From Hyaloperonospora brassicae (Eukaryota; Oomycota; Peronosporomycetes; Peronosporales; Peronosporaceae), in assembly GCA_947650285.1 (NCBI GenBank), contig CANTFL010001283.1, positions 292,369-356,368 on the forward strand: a stretch of 64,000 nt of DNA. Direction: 5' to 3'. The translations under genes and the position numbers were made by a program. Positions within the stretch are counted from its first letter, which is position 1; each line of letters opens with the position of its first letter. Below are positions 44,335 through 56,500 of the stretch, in pieces. The notes beneath the pieces are model-generated. The model worked only from the letters and a program-made list of their open reading frames with translations. It ran no database searches and had not been told where the DNA came from.

Positions 44335-45321
44335 ATGCTGAACCTGTACCCGCCTTCGACCCACAGCGCCTGGAACGGCCAGGCGCCTTCGTACCCTCCC
44401 GGCACGGACTCGACCGTGAACGAGATCATCGAAGCCACGAAAGGCACGGGCACCCGGGAGAAGGAGCTCAACAAGGCCCTGGGCGGTAAGACCGCGGCGC
44501 AGCTCAGTTTCGTCGCCAAGCGCTACCAGGAGCTGCACGGCTCGAGCCTGCGCGACCTGCTGGACGCCGAGACGTCCCACCACTACGGCTTCCTGCTCAA
44601 GTTGCTGGTGTCGCCGCTCCCGGAAGCCGAAGCCGAGATCTTGCGCAAAGCCACGAAAGGAGTGGGCACGAAGGAGGAGCTCATTTACCCCGTGGTCGTG
44701 GGCCGCACGAACGTGGAGATCAACATCCTCAAGAAGGCCTACTACGAGGCGTACGGCGACGACCTCGGCTCCGCGCTCGACAGCGACCTGGAGGGCGACT
44801 TCCAGAAGGTCGTACTGGCGTCGCTCCAGGCGGCTCTCGTGCAGTACGACCCCAACGTGCACAACGCTGCCAAAGTGGACGCCGACGTGGAGAAGCTGTA
44901 CAAAGCGGGCCGCGGCAAAATGGGCACGGACGAAGAGGGCTTCGTGAGTGTGCTCGTGGCGTCTCCGCCCGAGCACCTGCGCGCCGTGGCGGCCGCGTAC
45001 GAGAAGAAGCACGAGGAACCGCTCGTAAAGGCTGCAGCGCACGAGTTCCGTGGCAACGCCGAGAAGGCTGTGCTGTTCCTCATCCGCATGATCACGGAGC
45101 CTCTGGAGTTGCTGGCCGAGCTCTTCGAGGACACTATGAAGAGCTTTGGCACGAACGAAGACGCCTTGAGCTCTGCCGTCGTGCGCTACCACATTGTGCT
45201 GCGCGACATCAAGCCCGTGTTCAAGAAGAAGTACGGTAAGGAGCTGCGCGAGCGCATTGCCGAGGAAGTGAGCGGCGACTACGGCGAGCTGTTGCTGTCT
45301 GTGTTCGACGCCCGCGACTAA
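44335..45321 (+). CDS. Annexin, four-repeat
   Basis: 328-aa annexin, a calcium-dependent phospholipid-binding protein. Four annexin repeats of about 70 residues are readable. Repeat 1 has KGTGTREKEL, repeat 2 KGVGTKEELIYPVVVGR, repeat 3 GKMGTDEEGFVSVLVAS and repeat 4 KSFGTNEDALSSAVVR. Each G-x-G-T/F-G-T loop is followed about 40 residues on by the acidic cap (for example LRDLLDAE, LGSALDSDLEGDF, RERIAEEVSGDYGELL). The short N-terminus (MLNLYPPSTHSAWNGQAPSY, Pro/Tyr/Gln-rich) is the variable annexin head. The ATG at 44335 is chosen because repeat 1 follows at the usual distance; the upstream open frame is Ser/Arg-rich leader. Single exon, strong third-position C/G preference. Confidence 0.95.
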   Translation: MLNLYPPSTHSAWNGQAPSYPPGTDSTVNEIIEATKGTGTREKELNKALGGKTAAQLSFVAKRYQELHGSSLRDLLDAETSHHYGFLLKLLVSPLPEAEAEILRKATKGVGTKEELIYPVVVGRTNVEINILKKAYYEAYGDDLGSALDSDLEGDFQKVVLASLQAALVQYDPNVHNAAKVDADVEKLYKAGRGKMGTDEEGFVSVLVASPPEHLRAVAAAYEKKHEEPLVKAAAHEFRGNAEKAVLFLIRMITEPLELLAELFEDTMKSFGTNEDALSSAVVRYHIVLRDIKPVFKKKYGKELRERIAEEVSGDYGELLLSVFDARD

Positions 45322-45932
45322 GTCGGTGCAGCTCAGTGCCGTGTGTGGAAGTTGTAGCTACTGCTCCTGACGAGCCGGCGGCAAACTGTTGTCCCCCGCA
45401 ATGTGAAGCTCGATGGAAAATGATAAATATAAATACAGGCGAGTCGAGTATCAACGTACGTGTGGATGCAGCCGAACGAAAGCAGGACGTGTTTCTACGT
45501 TTGCGGTGTCGGATTGGTGTTGTTCCGCTTGCGATCCGGTACGAATCACTCGATCGTGGCATCCGAAGACGCTATAAGCGCTTTTGTCTGTATCTTTCGA
45601 AGAGCGACGGCCAGCCATACGACTCGATCGTAGTTGCGCTCGTGCCCATTTACACCAAATCACTCGCATAGGCTCTCTGTGTGCACGCTCGAAAGTTGTT
45701 CTTTCGCTGCGCCTCCTCTCGACAGCATTCGCCTTGTCACCGTATCCCAAATTCAAGCACAATCCATTGCCAGCACCTGAATTCGCCGATAAGATTACCG
45801 TATCCACGTTTCGCCCCCTTCTCCGTCTCAGCTTTCCAATAATTGCGACACGCTCTCAATCTGTATCCTCTACGGCTCTATTGGGTACATTTCGTTCGTT
45901 TTCGCCAGCCAATCATTGCCCACGCGACCAAA
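45322..45932. promoter_or_regulatory. Annexin 3' flank and TrpD promoter region
   Basis: No gene. Upstream of the TrpD ATG, TACATTTCGTTCGTTTTCGC (45885-45904) loosely resembles the oomycete initiator and would give a leader of about 40 nt. Weak evidence. Confidence 0.35.
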
Positions 45933-47061
45933 ATGGAGCTGAGGTCGGTGCTGAACAAACTGAAGCGCCGCGAGGACCTGACGGACGCCGAGGCCACGTC
46001 TGCCGTGCAGCACATCACTTCGGCACAGGCAGAAGCGAATCCCGTGGCCACAGGTGTGTTGCTCGCGCTGCTGGCGGCCAAAGGCGAGAGCGCCACAGAA
46101 GTCGCGGCCTTTGCGAAGCACATGCGTCACGAGGCCGTGTGTGTGGCCGTTCCGGTGCGATGTATAATGTTCTAGAGGTTATGAGTGGCCACAGGTTTTT
46201 TGATGGGGTGGTGGGGTGGTGCTACTGCTACTGCTACAGTCTGGACGGCCAACGCTCGATATCGTCGGGACGGGAGGAGACGGCGCGAATACTGTGAATC
46301 TGAGCACCGCCGCTGCGGTTCTGGCCGCTTCATGTGGCGCGCTGGTCGCGAAACATGGCAACCGGTCCGTGTCCAGCAGTTCCGGGTCTGCAGATGTGCT
46401 GGAAGCGCTGGGCGTGCCGATGCTCCAGCCCGACCAAGTGGGGCGCTGCCTCGAAGAAGCGCACATTGCTTTCATGTTTTCGCCGCACTTTCATCCGGCG
46501 ATGCGGTTTGTGGCGCCAGTGCGCAAGGTAATGGGCATACGCTGTGTGTTTAACATCTTGGGCCCGCTGCTGAACCCGGCGGGGTGCAAGCGCGTGGTCA
46601 TTGGCGTCTACGCGCCGGAGCTGCTCGATGTGTTTGGAAACGTGCTGTTGGCGCTGGGCGTCGAACACGGACTTGTCGTGCACTGTGCAGGACTGGACGA
46701 GCTTAACTCAATAGGTCCTGCTGATATCGTGGAGATTCGCAGTGGTGCCGAACAGCCGTTGCTCCGCTACGAATTGCGTCCTGAGGACGTGGGCGTCCCG
46801 GCAGTGACGCTCGAGCAACTGAAAGGAGGCGACGCGGCTGAGAACGCCGTCATCCTCCGCAAGGTACTTGGTGGTCGTGCAGCAAGTGAAGACCCCGTGG
46901 GCAACACGATAGCGTACAACGCGGGCGCAGGGCTTTACGTGTACGGGTTGGCCGACAGTATCAAGAGCGGCTACGAGATGGCCAAGAAACAGCTTGCAAG
47001 TGGGCAGGCACTTGATTTGCTGGACAAGTGGGCGTCAGTGGCGCAGCGGCTGAGCGCATAG
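45933..47061 (+). CDS. trpD: Anthranilate phosphoribosyltransferase
   Basis: Two exons, 45933-46154 and 46240-47061, 347 aa, the normal TrpD length. The enzyme joins anthranilate and PRPP to form phosphoribosyl-anthranilate, the second step of tryptophan synthesis. Key motifs: LDIVGTGGDGANTVNLST (PRPP loop, about 80-97), KHGNRSVSSSSGSADVLEALG (about 113-133) and RCVFNILGPLLNP (about 176-188). The N-terminal helical domain (ELRSVLNKLKRREDLTDAEA) is in exon 1. The intron is 85 bp (GTGCGA...GCTACAG) and phase 0, rejoining as AVP-SGRPTLDIVG. ATG 45933 is the first in frame. A stand-alone TrpD, not fused to TrpG or TrpC in this window. Confidence 0.94.
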
Positions 47062-50000
47062 CCCCTCACACATGAACGTCTGGTGTCTAGAAACCTCCGC
47101 AAGTGTTTCGTAAAAGTCAGCACAGTACAGGTATGACGATGGAGTGCGATATTTTGGAGTCTGGGGTCTGGTAGACCATATGCCGGGTCTTGCTCCGCTT
47201 GGCACTGCAGGTCATTCGTCTGCAACTTCTCTTGCCACATCGATTCGACTGGAAGAACTTAGCGGTATATGCGTCGGATATTACCGGTCGCTGACGGTCG
47301 CATCGTTTCTGCGTCTGCCCGCGCGAATACCATAGGCGTTTCCATGCTAATTAGCAGACCATGTATTTCTCTCATTCTTGGGTTTTCGATCAAAGCAAAC
47401 AAGTAGATCTGATGGCAAGAAGCAAATGTGCGCTGATCACGATGGTGATGGCGCATCGACACTGAGAGTGCCTGATCAGAGCGGGACGTCGTTCCTGAAT
47501 AAGTCGGACCGAAAAGTATTGCATCAGTGCAAGCGTGTCTAGCAGCATCAGCAGCTCGGAAAGTATAGTATGAGTATCGTGCTTTGCCTGCTAGTACAAC
47601 AACGAGCAGCTTACTGCTACTTTGTCACGTCATTCGAGTATCATCAATGATTGAGAACTCAACGACAGAGCTGATAGTGATAGAGAATAGAGGGCAGAGC
47701 TGCTCTGGACAAGCTCGTGGTGACATTTTGGTGCAACGGGTCGACACCTTAGCGGTTGCATACGTCCAGTAGTCAGAGATTGTCGCACCGGGTAAAAAGC
47801 CGTTTGCCGTTTACAGCAGTGCGTATCCTCTGAACAGCTTCCGCCTAGGTAGACACCCCGACATAACATTGATATACCTTAGCAAGCTTGTGGCAGCCTG
47901 GTAAGAACGATAGCTGTGACAAGTAGTCAATGGTTTCTCGCGTCCGACGACGCTTATTTTTGTTCATCATGACCAAAGGTCCTTCTTGCAGTAGCTACAT
48001 GAACACGATATGTGATATCTATGAACCGATTCAGAACCGCCTGAACGCACCATCGCGAGACGTAACACGCTTTTCAGTTTTTCTTCTTTACTCGGACTGC
48101 CATTCCAGCGCTACTTTATTTGCCATCACGGCTTGCTCAGATTTGTAGCACGAACATCGTATCTTTCTCTGTGGAAGATCTTTGCCGGCTGGTACCCGAA
48201 GATGTCCTATACCGACACGCCGGATGGTGGTTCGTTCATTGTCGAGTGAGTTTATCGGATTGAGAGTATAAAGACGCAGAAGCAGGCGATTCACGATGTG
48301 TAATACTAACAAGTTTGAGATTGAGATAATCATATCACCTGAAGTTATATTCGGCCGCACCACTTGACGATGCACTACTCATTGGTCGATCAAAGCGATG
48401 ACATCAGCTGACAAAGCCATCTTTCAAAGACATCTGTGTGCGACGAGAGGTGCGAAAGTGGCCATCATACGTATTTGTAGGCAAAGTTAGGTTATACAAT
48501 GTTGGTAGACTTTGTTTGTAGCACGACTCTAAGTTGCTGAATAGAGACTTTTCCTCTCAGTAGGCAGTCCTTGTGTGTTATCGCTCGCTTCTTGGCGAGA
48601 AAGTGGGAATGTACATGAGGCATTGCCTTGGGAGTCTAAGGGTTCATCAATAGGCATACACAATCAATGGCGTTCAACAACAAAAATCGTGAATGGCCCT
48701 TCCTCAAGACATGCCTATTATTCCAGCCACTTAGACCCTTGATCAAGCGATGTTCGTAACGGGGAAGAAGAAAATTGGACTTCGACAGGACCTTGTCGAC
48801 TAAGCAACGTCAATCCTTCCGGCTAGATGTCACAAAGGCGTAGGTACGGCCAAAGACGATGAGCCTCTATTTTTTACGTGGGAGCGACTCAAGTCTTTCT
48901 ACGATGTCCTAGCTGTAAACGGGCACCGATGCTTGCATTGACACTGAACAAGCTGCCTACACTGACCACAGCGTATGCAGTCGACAACGCGTGTTTATAA
49001 TAGCGCAGAGGAATCTAGACGACTAACGGGAGAGCTGCTCGAATCTTCGAAGCGAGCTATATACGATGCCACTCATCGCATCAATGTGACTGTGCTTACA
49101 GATTTCAGAAGTACATCGACAAATTAGTATGAACTGTAACTTTCTGCTCATCACGCACTGCGCGTCCATCATTCATAGACGATTCGTTGGTCGATATGAT
49201 GGTCTCGAGGAACGGCTTCGCAAAAGTTACCGAAATGTACGTTTTGAGGCAAAACTCTAGAGCAGATGACGACCAGGTAAAGCTTATGCAAAGAGCGCCA
49301 GTCATAGTAAGCCAAAACATTTTGAACCAGCAGTGTTACGATAAAGGCCGATGCGCCATCTAGCGCATAGACGTTTGATGTACCATTGGTGGAGATTCGA
49401 ATTGCCACTGCATCCCGAGATGACTTGTGTATGCTCAGATACGAGAGTCTAACGATACGACGTTGTCATACCTCCGATACAAGGTTTGCTTGTACACCAG
49501 TTTAGTTTGTTTTGATGGCCGCGTTCATATGTCGAAACGGCGCGGTGCTCCAAAGCTTACAGCTTACGAAAGCAAAGGTCGTCCGGACCTTGCCATCAAC
49601 GCTGACGGATACGCATTGTTGACACCTGCGGCAGTTATGCGACAGTTTGTTAAGTCACCTGTCGACATGTCATAGCAATGACGAAGGAAGAGCCGACAGT
49701 GTGTCTGTAATCAGGAGCACACACGTGCCGAATATGTCGACATGGGCATCTCGTGCTGGCGTATGTTTCAGTGCTCCTGGCAGGTTTCTTCTACCCACGA
49801 TGAGTGTTTACGCAAGAACTGCAATTGCCCATCATCAACAGCGCGCACGACATTGCAGCTGCCGTTCTGAGCTCCTGATTCGTCACGCGGGTCCTTGTGT
49901 TATTGTTTACTGACCATTGTCGGCCCCGTCTTAGCCGGAGCGTCGGCGAATGGTAAAACTCGATCGAAGCTGTTCATTATAGTCAGATTTTCTGTTCGCA

Positions 50001-50749
50001 AAAGCTCAGTCTAAACATCCTGAAATCGGTGTATCTGCAAGCAGATGGACAACGAAGAGCAGAGGTGATGCGCACCAGCTGAAGTAGAGCAAAACATGTC
50101 TGCGGCCAGAAAGGTTCAGTGCCACTAGAGCTGTCGAGCATGAGCTCGAAACGATCCCTAGCTAGACCAGCACATTAACCCTGCCTGCAGATCAAAAGGT
50201 CGCTAGGACAATAGCTTTCTGTCGCAATGTGGCTGCATGTAGTATATCCACACCGCAAGCAAAGTCCCAGGACACTGGCCGACGATATGCCACTTGCAAT
50301 CAAACATCTGTCTTCGGCCTGGCCATGCAGGAACATATTACCCATCCGTGCATGCAGTCAACGCCTCAGACTAACCAACGGAGCAACTAGAGCGGCTGCG
50401 TACAGACGGACAGGAACAGCCATGCCAAGAGGTTTGCAGAATAGCGACGTTGCGTCGGTCAAACAATCGAAAGTCCGGTGCTGCTGTCAATGCCTTCGCT
50501 ATTCAAGAAAGCCAAAGCGGTTGACCCTCGTAGTTCGTTACTACTTCACTTCGGGCGCAACACGTTCAGAGAACAACAATACAGCATAAAATGAACGTAA
50601 TATAGCGCCGCCCGTTATCCACGTGAGCACTCTAAGCCCTTCAGCCCTTTTCTTCCATAGCAATCAATGCCTGATCGCCATCTCTTCCAGTACTTTACAC
50701 CACATGCTTCATGACTCGCGTGCCGCAGCATCCACTCTAAATCACAAGC
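47062..50749. other. Large intergenic block
   Basis: 3.7 kb without a supported gene. Protein-like but broken stretches occur on the plus strand at about 48835-48940 (GVGTAKDDEPLFFTWERLK) and 48995-49120 (SAEESRRLTGELLESSKRA), suggesting a dead gene. An imperfect inverted repeat (48640-48665 against 48700-48740, GTCTAAG...AATAGGCAT) may be a small palindromic element. Nothing else noted. Confidence 0.45.
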
Positions 50750-52042
50750 TTACATTTCCTGCAAAGGCACGTCCTCGGGCATTGCCACGGGAGCCGCGGC
50801 GCCCTGGCTGGGCTGCGGGTGCCACGCTGGCACGAGCGACAGCAAGAAGCCCACCACAAAGTACTTCACATCATGAACGAATCCACGCTCGGCGGAAATG
50901 TGAAGCACACGCACCAGTGCTCCATATCGGCTTGCAATAGCAGCACTTACACCACCTGCCGGTCCAGCTTGAGCATCGGGAGCAGCTTGTTCATCTGCTG
51001 CTGCAACGCCATTTCTCCTGCGACGACGATTGTATATCTCGTAGACCTTAGCGAGAATGCCGGTAATGTGCAAATACGAGGCAAAGGCTAACAGTACCAG
51101 CAACAGGATGCGATCAATGGGTGTATCCTGTCCGATGATAAACAGCATGAACGCCATCTTGAGCGCCAGTCGAAAGTCCAGCAGCGAGAACGCTTCGCGC
51201 ACCATCTCCACGAGCATCGGCCGCTCTTGCGGTACTGCTGCAGCAACAGCAGCGGCAGTAGCAGGCGGCTGCATGTGAGCGGAAACCGACGCGTTCACAG
51301 GCGCCTGTGCTGCCTGTGCATCTGCTTGTGCACGTGCCATCTGCGGCTGCATCATGCCGTATAAATTGCTGTACGGCGGAACAAAGTAAGCTCCATGTGG
51401 CTGCTGCGTCTCTGCACCATTGTTCACCGCGTGCTGGTGTCGCTGCTGTAGCAGCATATACTGAAGGTACTGGATCTGCTGCAGCACCAGCATCTGCTGC
51501 TGCATGAGCATGCTCTGTCGGAACACATTCTGCTGCTCGAGCGGCACCTGCGGCTGATGTAAAGGCGCTGCGGTCGGCGTCTCGTTGAGTGAAAACTGAG
51601 GCGGCACACTAAAGTCCGCTGGCTCACGTGCTGGTTCACTGCGGGTGCTGGGGCGAGGCGAGTCCTGTGCCTCTGTCGCTTCCTGCAGCTGCACTGGCGC
51701 TGACGCCTTCGCTTCCACGCGCTTGATCCTCTCGCCGCCCGAAGTGTGGACCAGCAAATGGAGCACAATGGGCTCGACACTGTCCGTATCGTCTGCGTCC
51801 GCAGGCGGCAGACTCTGCATCTGCACCAGCACGTGTGCCAGTGGCTCTGCGTCGCTGCAGACTTTGCCGCCGAAAATGAGCTTTTGGCTCGCAACGGACG
51901 GGCGCGACGGGAACTCGACGCTGAGGCGGTGCTTCAGGTCGCGCACGAGCGTCTGCGGGTCCAGCGCGAGCGCAAGCGACTCGGACGGCGTGTACACGTT
52001 GCGCACGACGAGGCGCACGGGCGGCGACGCAGACGGCTCCAT
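50750..52042 (-). CDS. HERP-like ER protein with N-terminal ubiquitin-like domain
   Basis: 430-aa single-exon protein resembling HERPUD1/2, ER membrane proteins that help the HRD1 complex in ER-associated degradation. The N-terminal ubiquitin-like domain (residues 8 to about 93: VRLVVRNVYTPSESLALALD, LVRDLKHRLSVEFPSRP, QKLIFGGKVCSD) matches the HERP type, which ends LHLLV. A Pro/Gln-rich linker follows, with a long Gln/Leu/Met run (MLMQQQMLVLQQIQYLQYM), then a paired hydrophobic region (about 292-331, LALKMAFMLFIIG and ILLLVLLAFASYL) and an Arg run (YNRRRRRNG). Another hydrophobic segment lies near the C-terminus (YFVVGFLLSLVP). The start is the ATG at 52042, just before the ubiquitin fold; the frame is open far upstream, but that part is microsatellite leader. 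Divergent from the DENN gene. Confidence 0.82.
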   Translation of the reverse strand: MEPSASPPVRLVVRNVYTPSESLALALDPQTLVRDLKHRLSVEFPSRPSVASQKLIFGGKVCSDAEPLAHVLVQMQSLPPADADDTDSVEPIVLHLLVHTSGGERIKRVEAKASAPVQLQEATEAQDSPRPSTRSEPAREPADFSVPPQFSLNETPTAAPLHQPQVPLEQQNVFRQSMLMQQQMLVLQQIQYLQYMLLQQRHQHAVNNGAETQQPHGAYFVPPYSNLYGMMQPQMARAQADAQAAQAPVNASVSAHMQPPATAAAVAAAVPQERPMLVEMVREAFSLLDFRLALKMAFMLFIIGQDTPIDRILLLVLLAFASYLHITGILAKVYEIYNRRRRRNGVAAADEQAAPDAQAGPAGGVSAAIASRYGALVRVLHISAERGFVHDVKYFVVGFLLSLVPAWHPQPSQGAAAPVAMPEDVPLQEM

Positions 52043-52324
52043 GGCGACGCGGACGAGGGCTCTTCCTAAATGAGCTCTTGGCGTGCCACGCGGCGACGTG
52101 AATCGGACATAGACGGAGCACGACGGTACAGCTCCTATGTCGTTGTCGGAAAGTGGCACGCGGGTCTTCTCTCTCGTGTTTACTGCATCGGGTCGTGTCA
52201 CGAGACGGTGCGATTGGCGGATAATAACGAGACAACAGCAGTCCGAACAGTGTTTCCTCCCACTTTCGCGCAACACGGACAAAGTCCGCTCGATGATGGA
52301 CCGACCGACTGACCGACGACGTGA

Positions 52325-52366
52325 GTGACTGACTGACTGACTGAGGGACTGACTGACTGACTGACT
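52325..52366 (-). repeat. (GACT)n microsatellite
   Basis: About nine impure GACT units on the plus strand (CAGT on the minus strand, the HERP sense strand). Confidence 0.85.
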
Positions 52367-53149
52367 TGACGGACGGCGACGAGATCCGGACAGTGTGGCA
52401 ATAGTCGCTGCAAATATTTCAGCCGAAATATTTCCAGCGGCTAGAAAAGGGCGGGGCGAAAAATTATTCCCGCGCGAACGGGCCCCAAGTCGCCAGCACA
52501 CAAAGCAGCAACGCCCCACCGCCCGCCGCGGCGCTCGTCTGTTCTCTCTCTCTCTCGAGCAAGAAGAAGAAGAGAGAAGAAGGAGAAGAAGAAGAGCCGA
52601 AATTTTGGCAAAGGGGCGCTGCAAAAAAGCGCTGGGCGCACAACCACTTGTCTGCTCTTCTGCTTACACTTTGTCTGCCAGTGCCCCTTTTTTCTGCCAT
52701 TCTGCCGCTTCAAGCGAACATGTCCGTGGGCAATGCGAGTCGCGTAGAGTCGACGCAGGTGAAGAGGCAGAGCGTCTTCACCTCACGGCGTCCACGACAT
52801 CGTCTACAAAAAGCGTTCGTCTCCTGCTGTCGTCTTTGAATCGCCTCTTCCAATAGTCAGTCAGTCAGTCAGTCACAGTCCGTTGTCGCTCTTTTTGTCG
52901 GTATTTGGGCAAAAAGTGCGTTCGCTGCTGCTGCTGTTGGCCCATCGCGTTGTGCGGTAATAGTTTTATAATTAGGCGATTCTGGGCAGGCCGTCGCGCG
53001 TGCGCGCGCCTTCAGACGCGCGAGCGGTCCCCTCATCTCGCAAATCACACGCTCCAGAGCAAGTGCGAGAGGCCGAGTTGGGATGCACCCGTTGCACAGA
53101 GAACGGTTAGGGCTCTGAAAATTTCACTTACTTACACTCACTCAATGAC

Positions 53150-53226
53150 CCACACACACACACACACTCAGTCTCAGTCTCAGTCTCAGTCAGTCAGTCA
53201 GTCAGTCGGTCAGTCAGTCGGTCAGT
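53150..53226 (+). repeat. Compound (CA)n-(CAGTCT)n-(CAGT)n microsatellite
   Basis: Three adjoining simple repeats in sequence; the CAGT part has GG interruptions (CAGTCGGTCAGT). Confidence 0.9.
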
Positions 53227-53577
53227 GGAACGCGTAATTAAGTGCCCCGCACCGGCCACTCTCGCACTCGACACAGACGCCAGTGACAGTCGCGACGGAC
53301 GGACCGATTGACCGATCGTGCGGTCGATCGATCGATTGTTTCAGTGGCTCTTTTTTTCGGTCGTTGGTGGTGTTGTTTTTCGACGCCCGTCAGGTACGAC
53401 ACGCGCTATCGTTGGGAACGAGCGAGCGGCCCGAGCGACAAGAGCCCAAGTGAGAGTGAGAGAGAGAGGGAGAGCGAGCGGCAGAGCCTTATGCTTTTTT
53501 CGCCAGCACCGCATTGATTGACGTAGAGATTGACCGACCGACGGAGCGCCAGCCACACAGCCATTTCGTCCTCTTCC

Positions 53578-56500
53578 ATGCAGCGCGTGCTGCGCGCACC
53601 AGACAAGAACAAGTCGGCACGCAGCGAGTCCGCTACGGCGAGTGGCTGCAGCAGCGCCGAGCCGCTGGCAGCCGTCGCGTCCATTCCGTCGTCGTCGTCG
53701 CAGGGCGCGCGGCGGCACGTGGCCTCGTCGTACAGCCACCTGCACCACCAGTACACCACTCACGCGAGTGCTCTTCACCCGACGCACCGCCTCCATCAGC
53801 ACCATCAGCAGCACCAGCAGCAGCCGCATCCGCATCACCACTCTCCTCCTCAGTCGTCGACCGCTCAGGATCAAGTGGTCGTTGGCCTCTCGGCGTCGAC
53901 AGACGATGAAGTGGAGGACTGGAGCAGCGACTTTCTGGCCACAACTCGTCCGCGAGCGCGGCGGAGAAGACCGGAGAGCAGCACGACGGAGCACGCAGTG
54001 CTGTCGGACACGCCCTCGAAGCACAACAGCAGCAACGGCAGCAGCAGCAGCACTTCTACTGGTGGACCACGAGGTCGACGAGGCAGTGAATTGGGCGTCT
54101 CGAGCAGCAGTGTCGAAGACGACGACAGGAGAGGTGTTTATAGCTCGCACGTGTCGCTTGACGACGCGTCGAGAGCTGGTCGGACGCAGGTGATGGAGGC
54201 ACAGGAACTTGCTGGTGACAGCGACGAGGACTGGGACGTTGAGTTTGGCTTTGATGACGAGCACGTCGATAGGAGGACACTGGGGTCAACGGACAGTATG
54301 GACTCGACGAGGCGAAGAGCTGAGAATGGCAATTTCTTCCTCCCGAATTTGCACAAAGTACTGGATGGAGAGACGTTAGTGGATGATGATGACGATGAAG
54401 ACAATGTTGACGGAAGAGGCGATTTGACTTTCAGTCTCGATGCAGCAGGACGACGAACGAAGAGGTCGTCGGAAGAGCGGCTTTTTCAACGAAGACGCGG
54501 CGACTTTTATCACTCAGGGCCGAGCGCAGGTGGGAGTTTGGATGGAGTTCGTGGCAGCTTCACGTCGAAAGCGTCGGTGTCGTCGTCAAACGCAGTTGAG
54601 TATTCGCTCGTGGACAAGTTGCGACTTATGGAGGTAGCCAACTCATCGGCGTATGCGATCAGGATCGAACGGTATCCTAAACCTTCGACCTCTTTTAGTA
54701 ACCTGGAGCAAGATCACATTAGCTTTCCCAGTTTTAGCGAGAACAAATATGAGCAATGGCTAGCAGGTCTGATGGTGCAGGACTGCGCGACGGTGTCGCA
54801 TTACATGGACACGGAGCGGAATCGTTTGCCCCCGCCGAGACAGTTGAAGAGCAGGTTGTTCCACGCACTTGTGTCGCTTCCGTTCGGTCGCGAGTTTGTG
54901 AACACGTTTTATAGGCAGATTACACATTACCGCTACTTTGGCGAGGACAAGGAAAACCACGAGCTCGTGCGGATGTATTTCGAAAAGATATCGACTATGG
55001 GTATGACGGATGAGAACTGGGCTCAGAATCTATCCGAAAGCGACTCGGAGTTTGTGGTTGGATGCAGTATCGAGATTTTACAGGAGGCCGCGCGTTTGTA
55101 TGGCCCTCAGCCTGTGGTGCCGCTTGCAACGCACTTGTCGCTTACGATGCTGTCTACATCGTCATCGGCACAAGGCAACAAGACTACTATTTATTGGATC
55201 CAGCAATTTCAGGATATTTTGGGACAATGTGCGGAAGCTTTCCCGCATTATATATACGTTGTCGCGCTCATCGAACTCCGGTATGTGTGCCACCATTTAG
55301 CCGGCTTCGCTAGTGGAGAGTACGTATACAGTTGGCAAATATGCAAGCAACTGCCTGCATTCTTGTCTCCAGAGCCGGTAGTAGGCAATTCTGCACCGCA
55401 GATCGTGACTGAAGTACTTCTCTACTACGGTACTCTATTCAAGCACTTGAATACGAGTCCCGAAAGTCGCAGCTGTCGGTATGAGGGACGCGAGTCGTCT
55501 CGTGCCAATCAGGAACCACCAGTTGAGGATGTGAGGCCGTTTGCGTTACCATCAGATGCCATATGCGTACAGGCGCTTATTATTTGCGACATTCAGAGTA
55601 TGTACGACAGCAAAAGTGCGTTGGCAGAAATATCGCTGCCTGCGCTTGAAGAGCTGCTTGAGTTCGGAGATGAAGAAGCTACGGTGGATCCCACGCTTGT
55701 GGGTTCAGTGCCCCAGAATCGCGACAGCCGTAGCAGCTCGTCTTCGTCGAATCCCGATTACTGCGACAATGGGTATGGACGTAGTGGTTCACCGAAAGGA
55801 CTTGGTGGATGGAGCGCTAGCAAAAAGCTGTATGAGCTGCTAAGTGTGTCACCACGCACTCGGATGTCCGCGCTACGTTTTTTCTACGAGCGAATAAGCG
55901 CTGCAGAGTTTCCGCTGGTGAAAGCAAAGTGTGCTCTGGTCTTGGCCAGCACGCACGCTTCGTCGATTGCGTCTCAAGGTAACTTGAGAGTAGCTGAGTC
56001 TCTTGCATACGAAGCATTGCGTCTACTGAAGTCGCGGTCAGCAAAATATGTGGCCACCGTTAGCAACATGACATCGTTGCGCGGCCGTGAAAAAGTCGCG
56101 CCGGCAGCATACCTCAGCACTTTTAGCAATGACGGGCTCCTGTGTGATTTAGGTCGTGAGGTGCTCGAAGGTCTGGGCAACATCCTGATAAAGAACAACA
56201 AGTACCGCTATGGCATTTTGTGTCTGGAAGCTGCGGGAGCTTTATTTAAATTTTTGAATCAGGGACGCGAGTATGAAAAGCTTGATCGACTCATGTGTAA
56301 GCTCACGTTGGAGGCTGATGATGTGCAGCGCGCGCTTCCGCTCCACGAGAAAGTGACATGTGCTGCTCAGCAACAAGGCAATATTACGGTTTATGTGTAC
56401 TTGACACAGGAGATGACAAAGCTGTGGATTCGTGAGGGCAATTTTACCCGCGCCGAAGAGTTCCTGGCAGCTTCGTGCCACTTTTTGCGAGACCACACGA

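Larger units (their letters stand above)
52043..53577. promoter_or_regulatory. Divergent promoter region, HERP / DENN genes
   Basis: 1.5 kb between two divergent start codons, dense in simple repeats: (GACT)n at 52325-52366, a purine run GAAGAAGAAGAGAG... at 52562-52598, (CAGT)n at 52855-52877, (CA)n at 53150-53168, (CAGTCT)n to (CAGT)n at 53168-53226, and a GA-rich run at 53452-53482. The four-base repeat reads CAGT in the direction of transcription on both sides, so each gene has it on its sense strand. CCATTTCGTCC lies 12-20 bp before the DENN ATG. No gene is supported here. Confidence 0.6.

Noticed and set aside
44302..45192. Minus-strand open frame over the annexin gene
   Set aside because: Antisense shadow of GC-rich annexin codons; Arg/Val/His/Leu-rich with no domain.
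50819..51507. Plus-strand frames opposite the HERP gene
   Set aside because: Antisense shadows of Gln/Ala-rich codons (Ser/Cys/Ala-rich products).
52043..52624. N-terminal extension of the HERP-like protein by about 190 residues
   Set aside because: The frame is open, but the added part is low-complexity Arg/Ser sequence translated from microsatellites, and the ubiquitin-like fold begins right after ATG 52042.
53341..54264. Minus-strand frame of about 300 codons opposite the DENN N-terminus
   Set aside because: Antisense of low-complexity Ser/His/Gln codons giving Arg/Val/Ser-rich nonsense.
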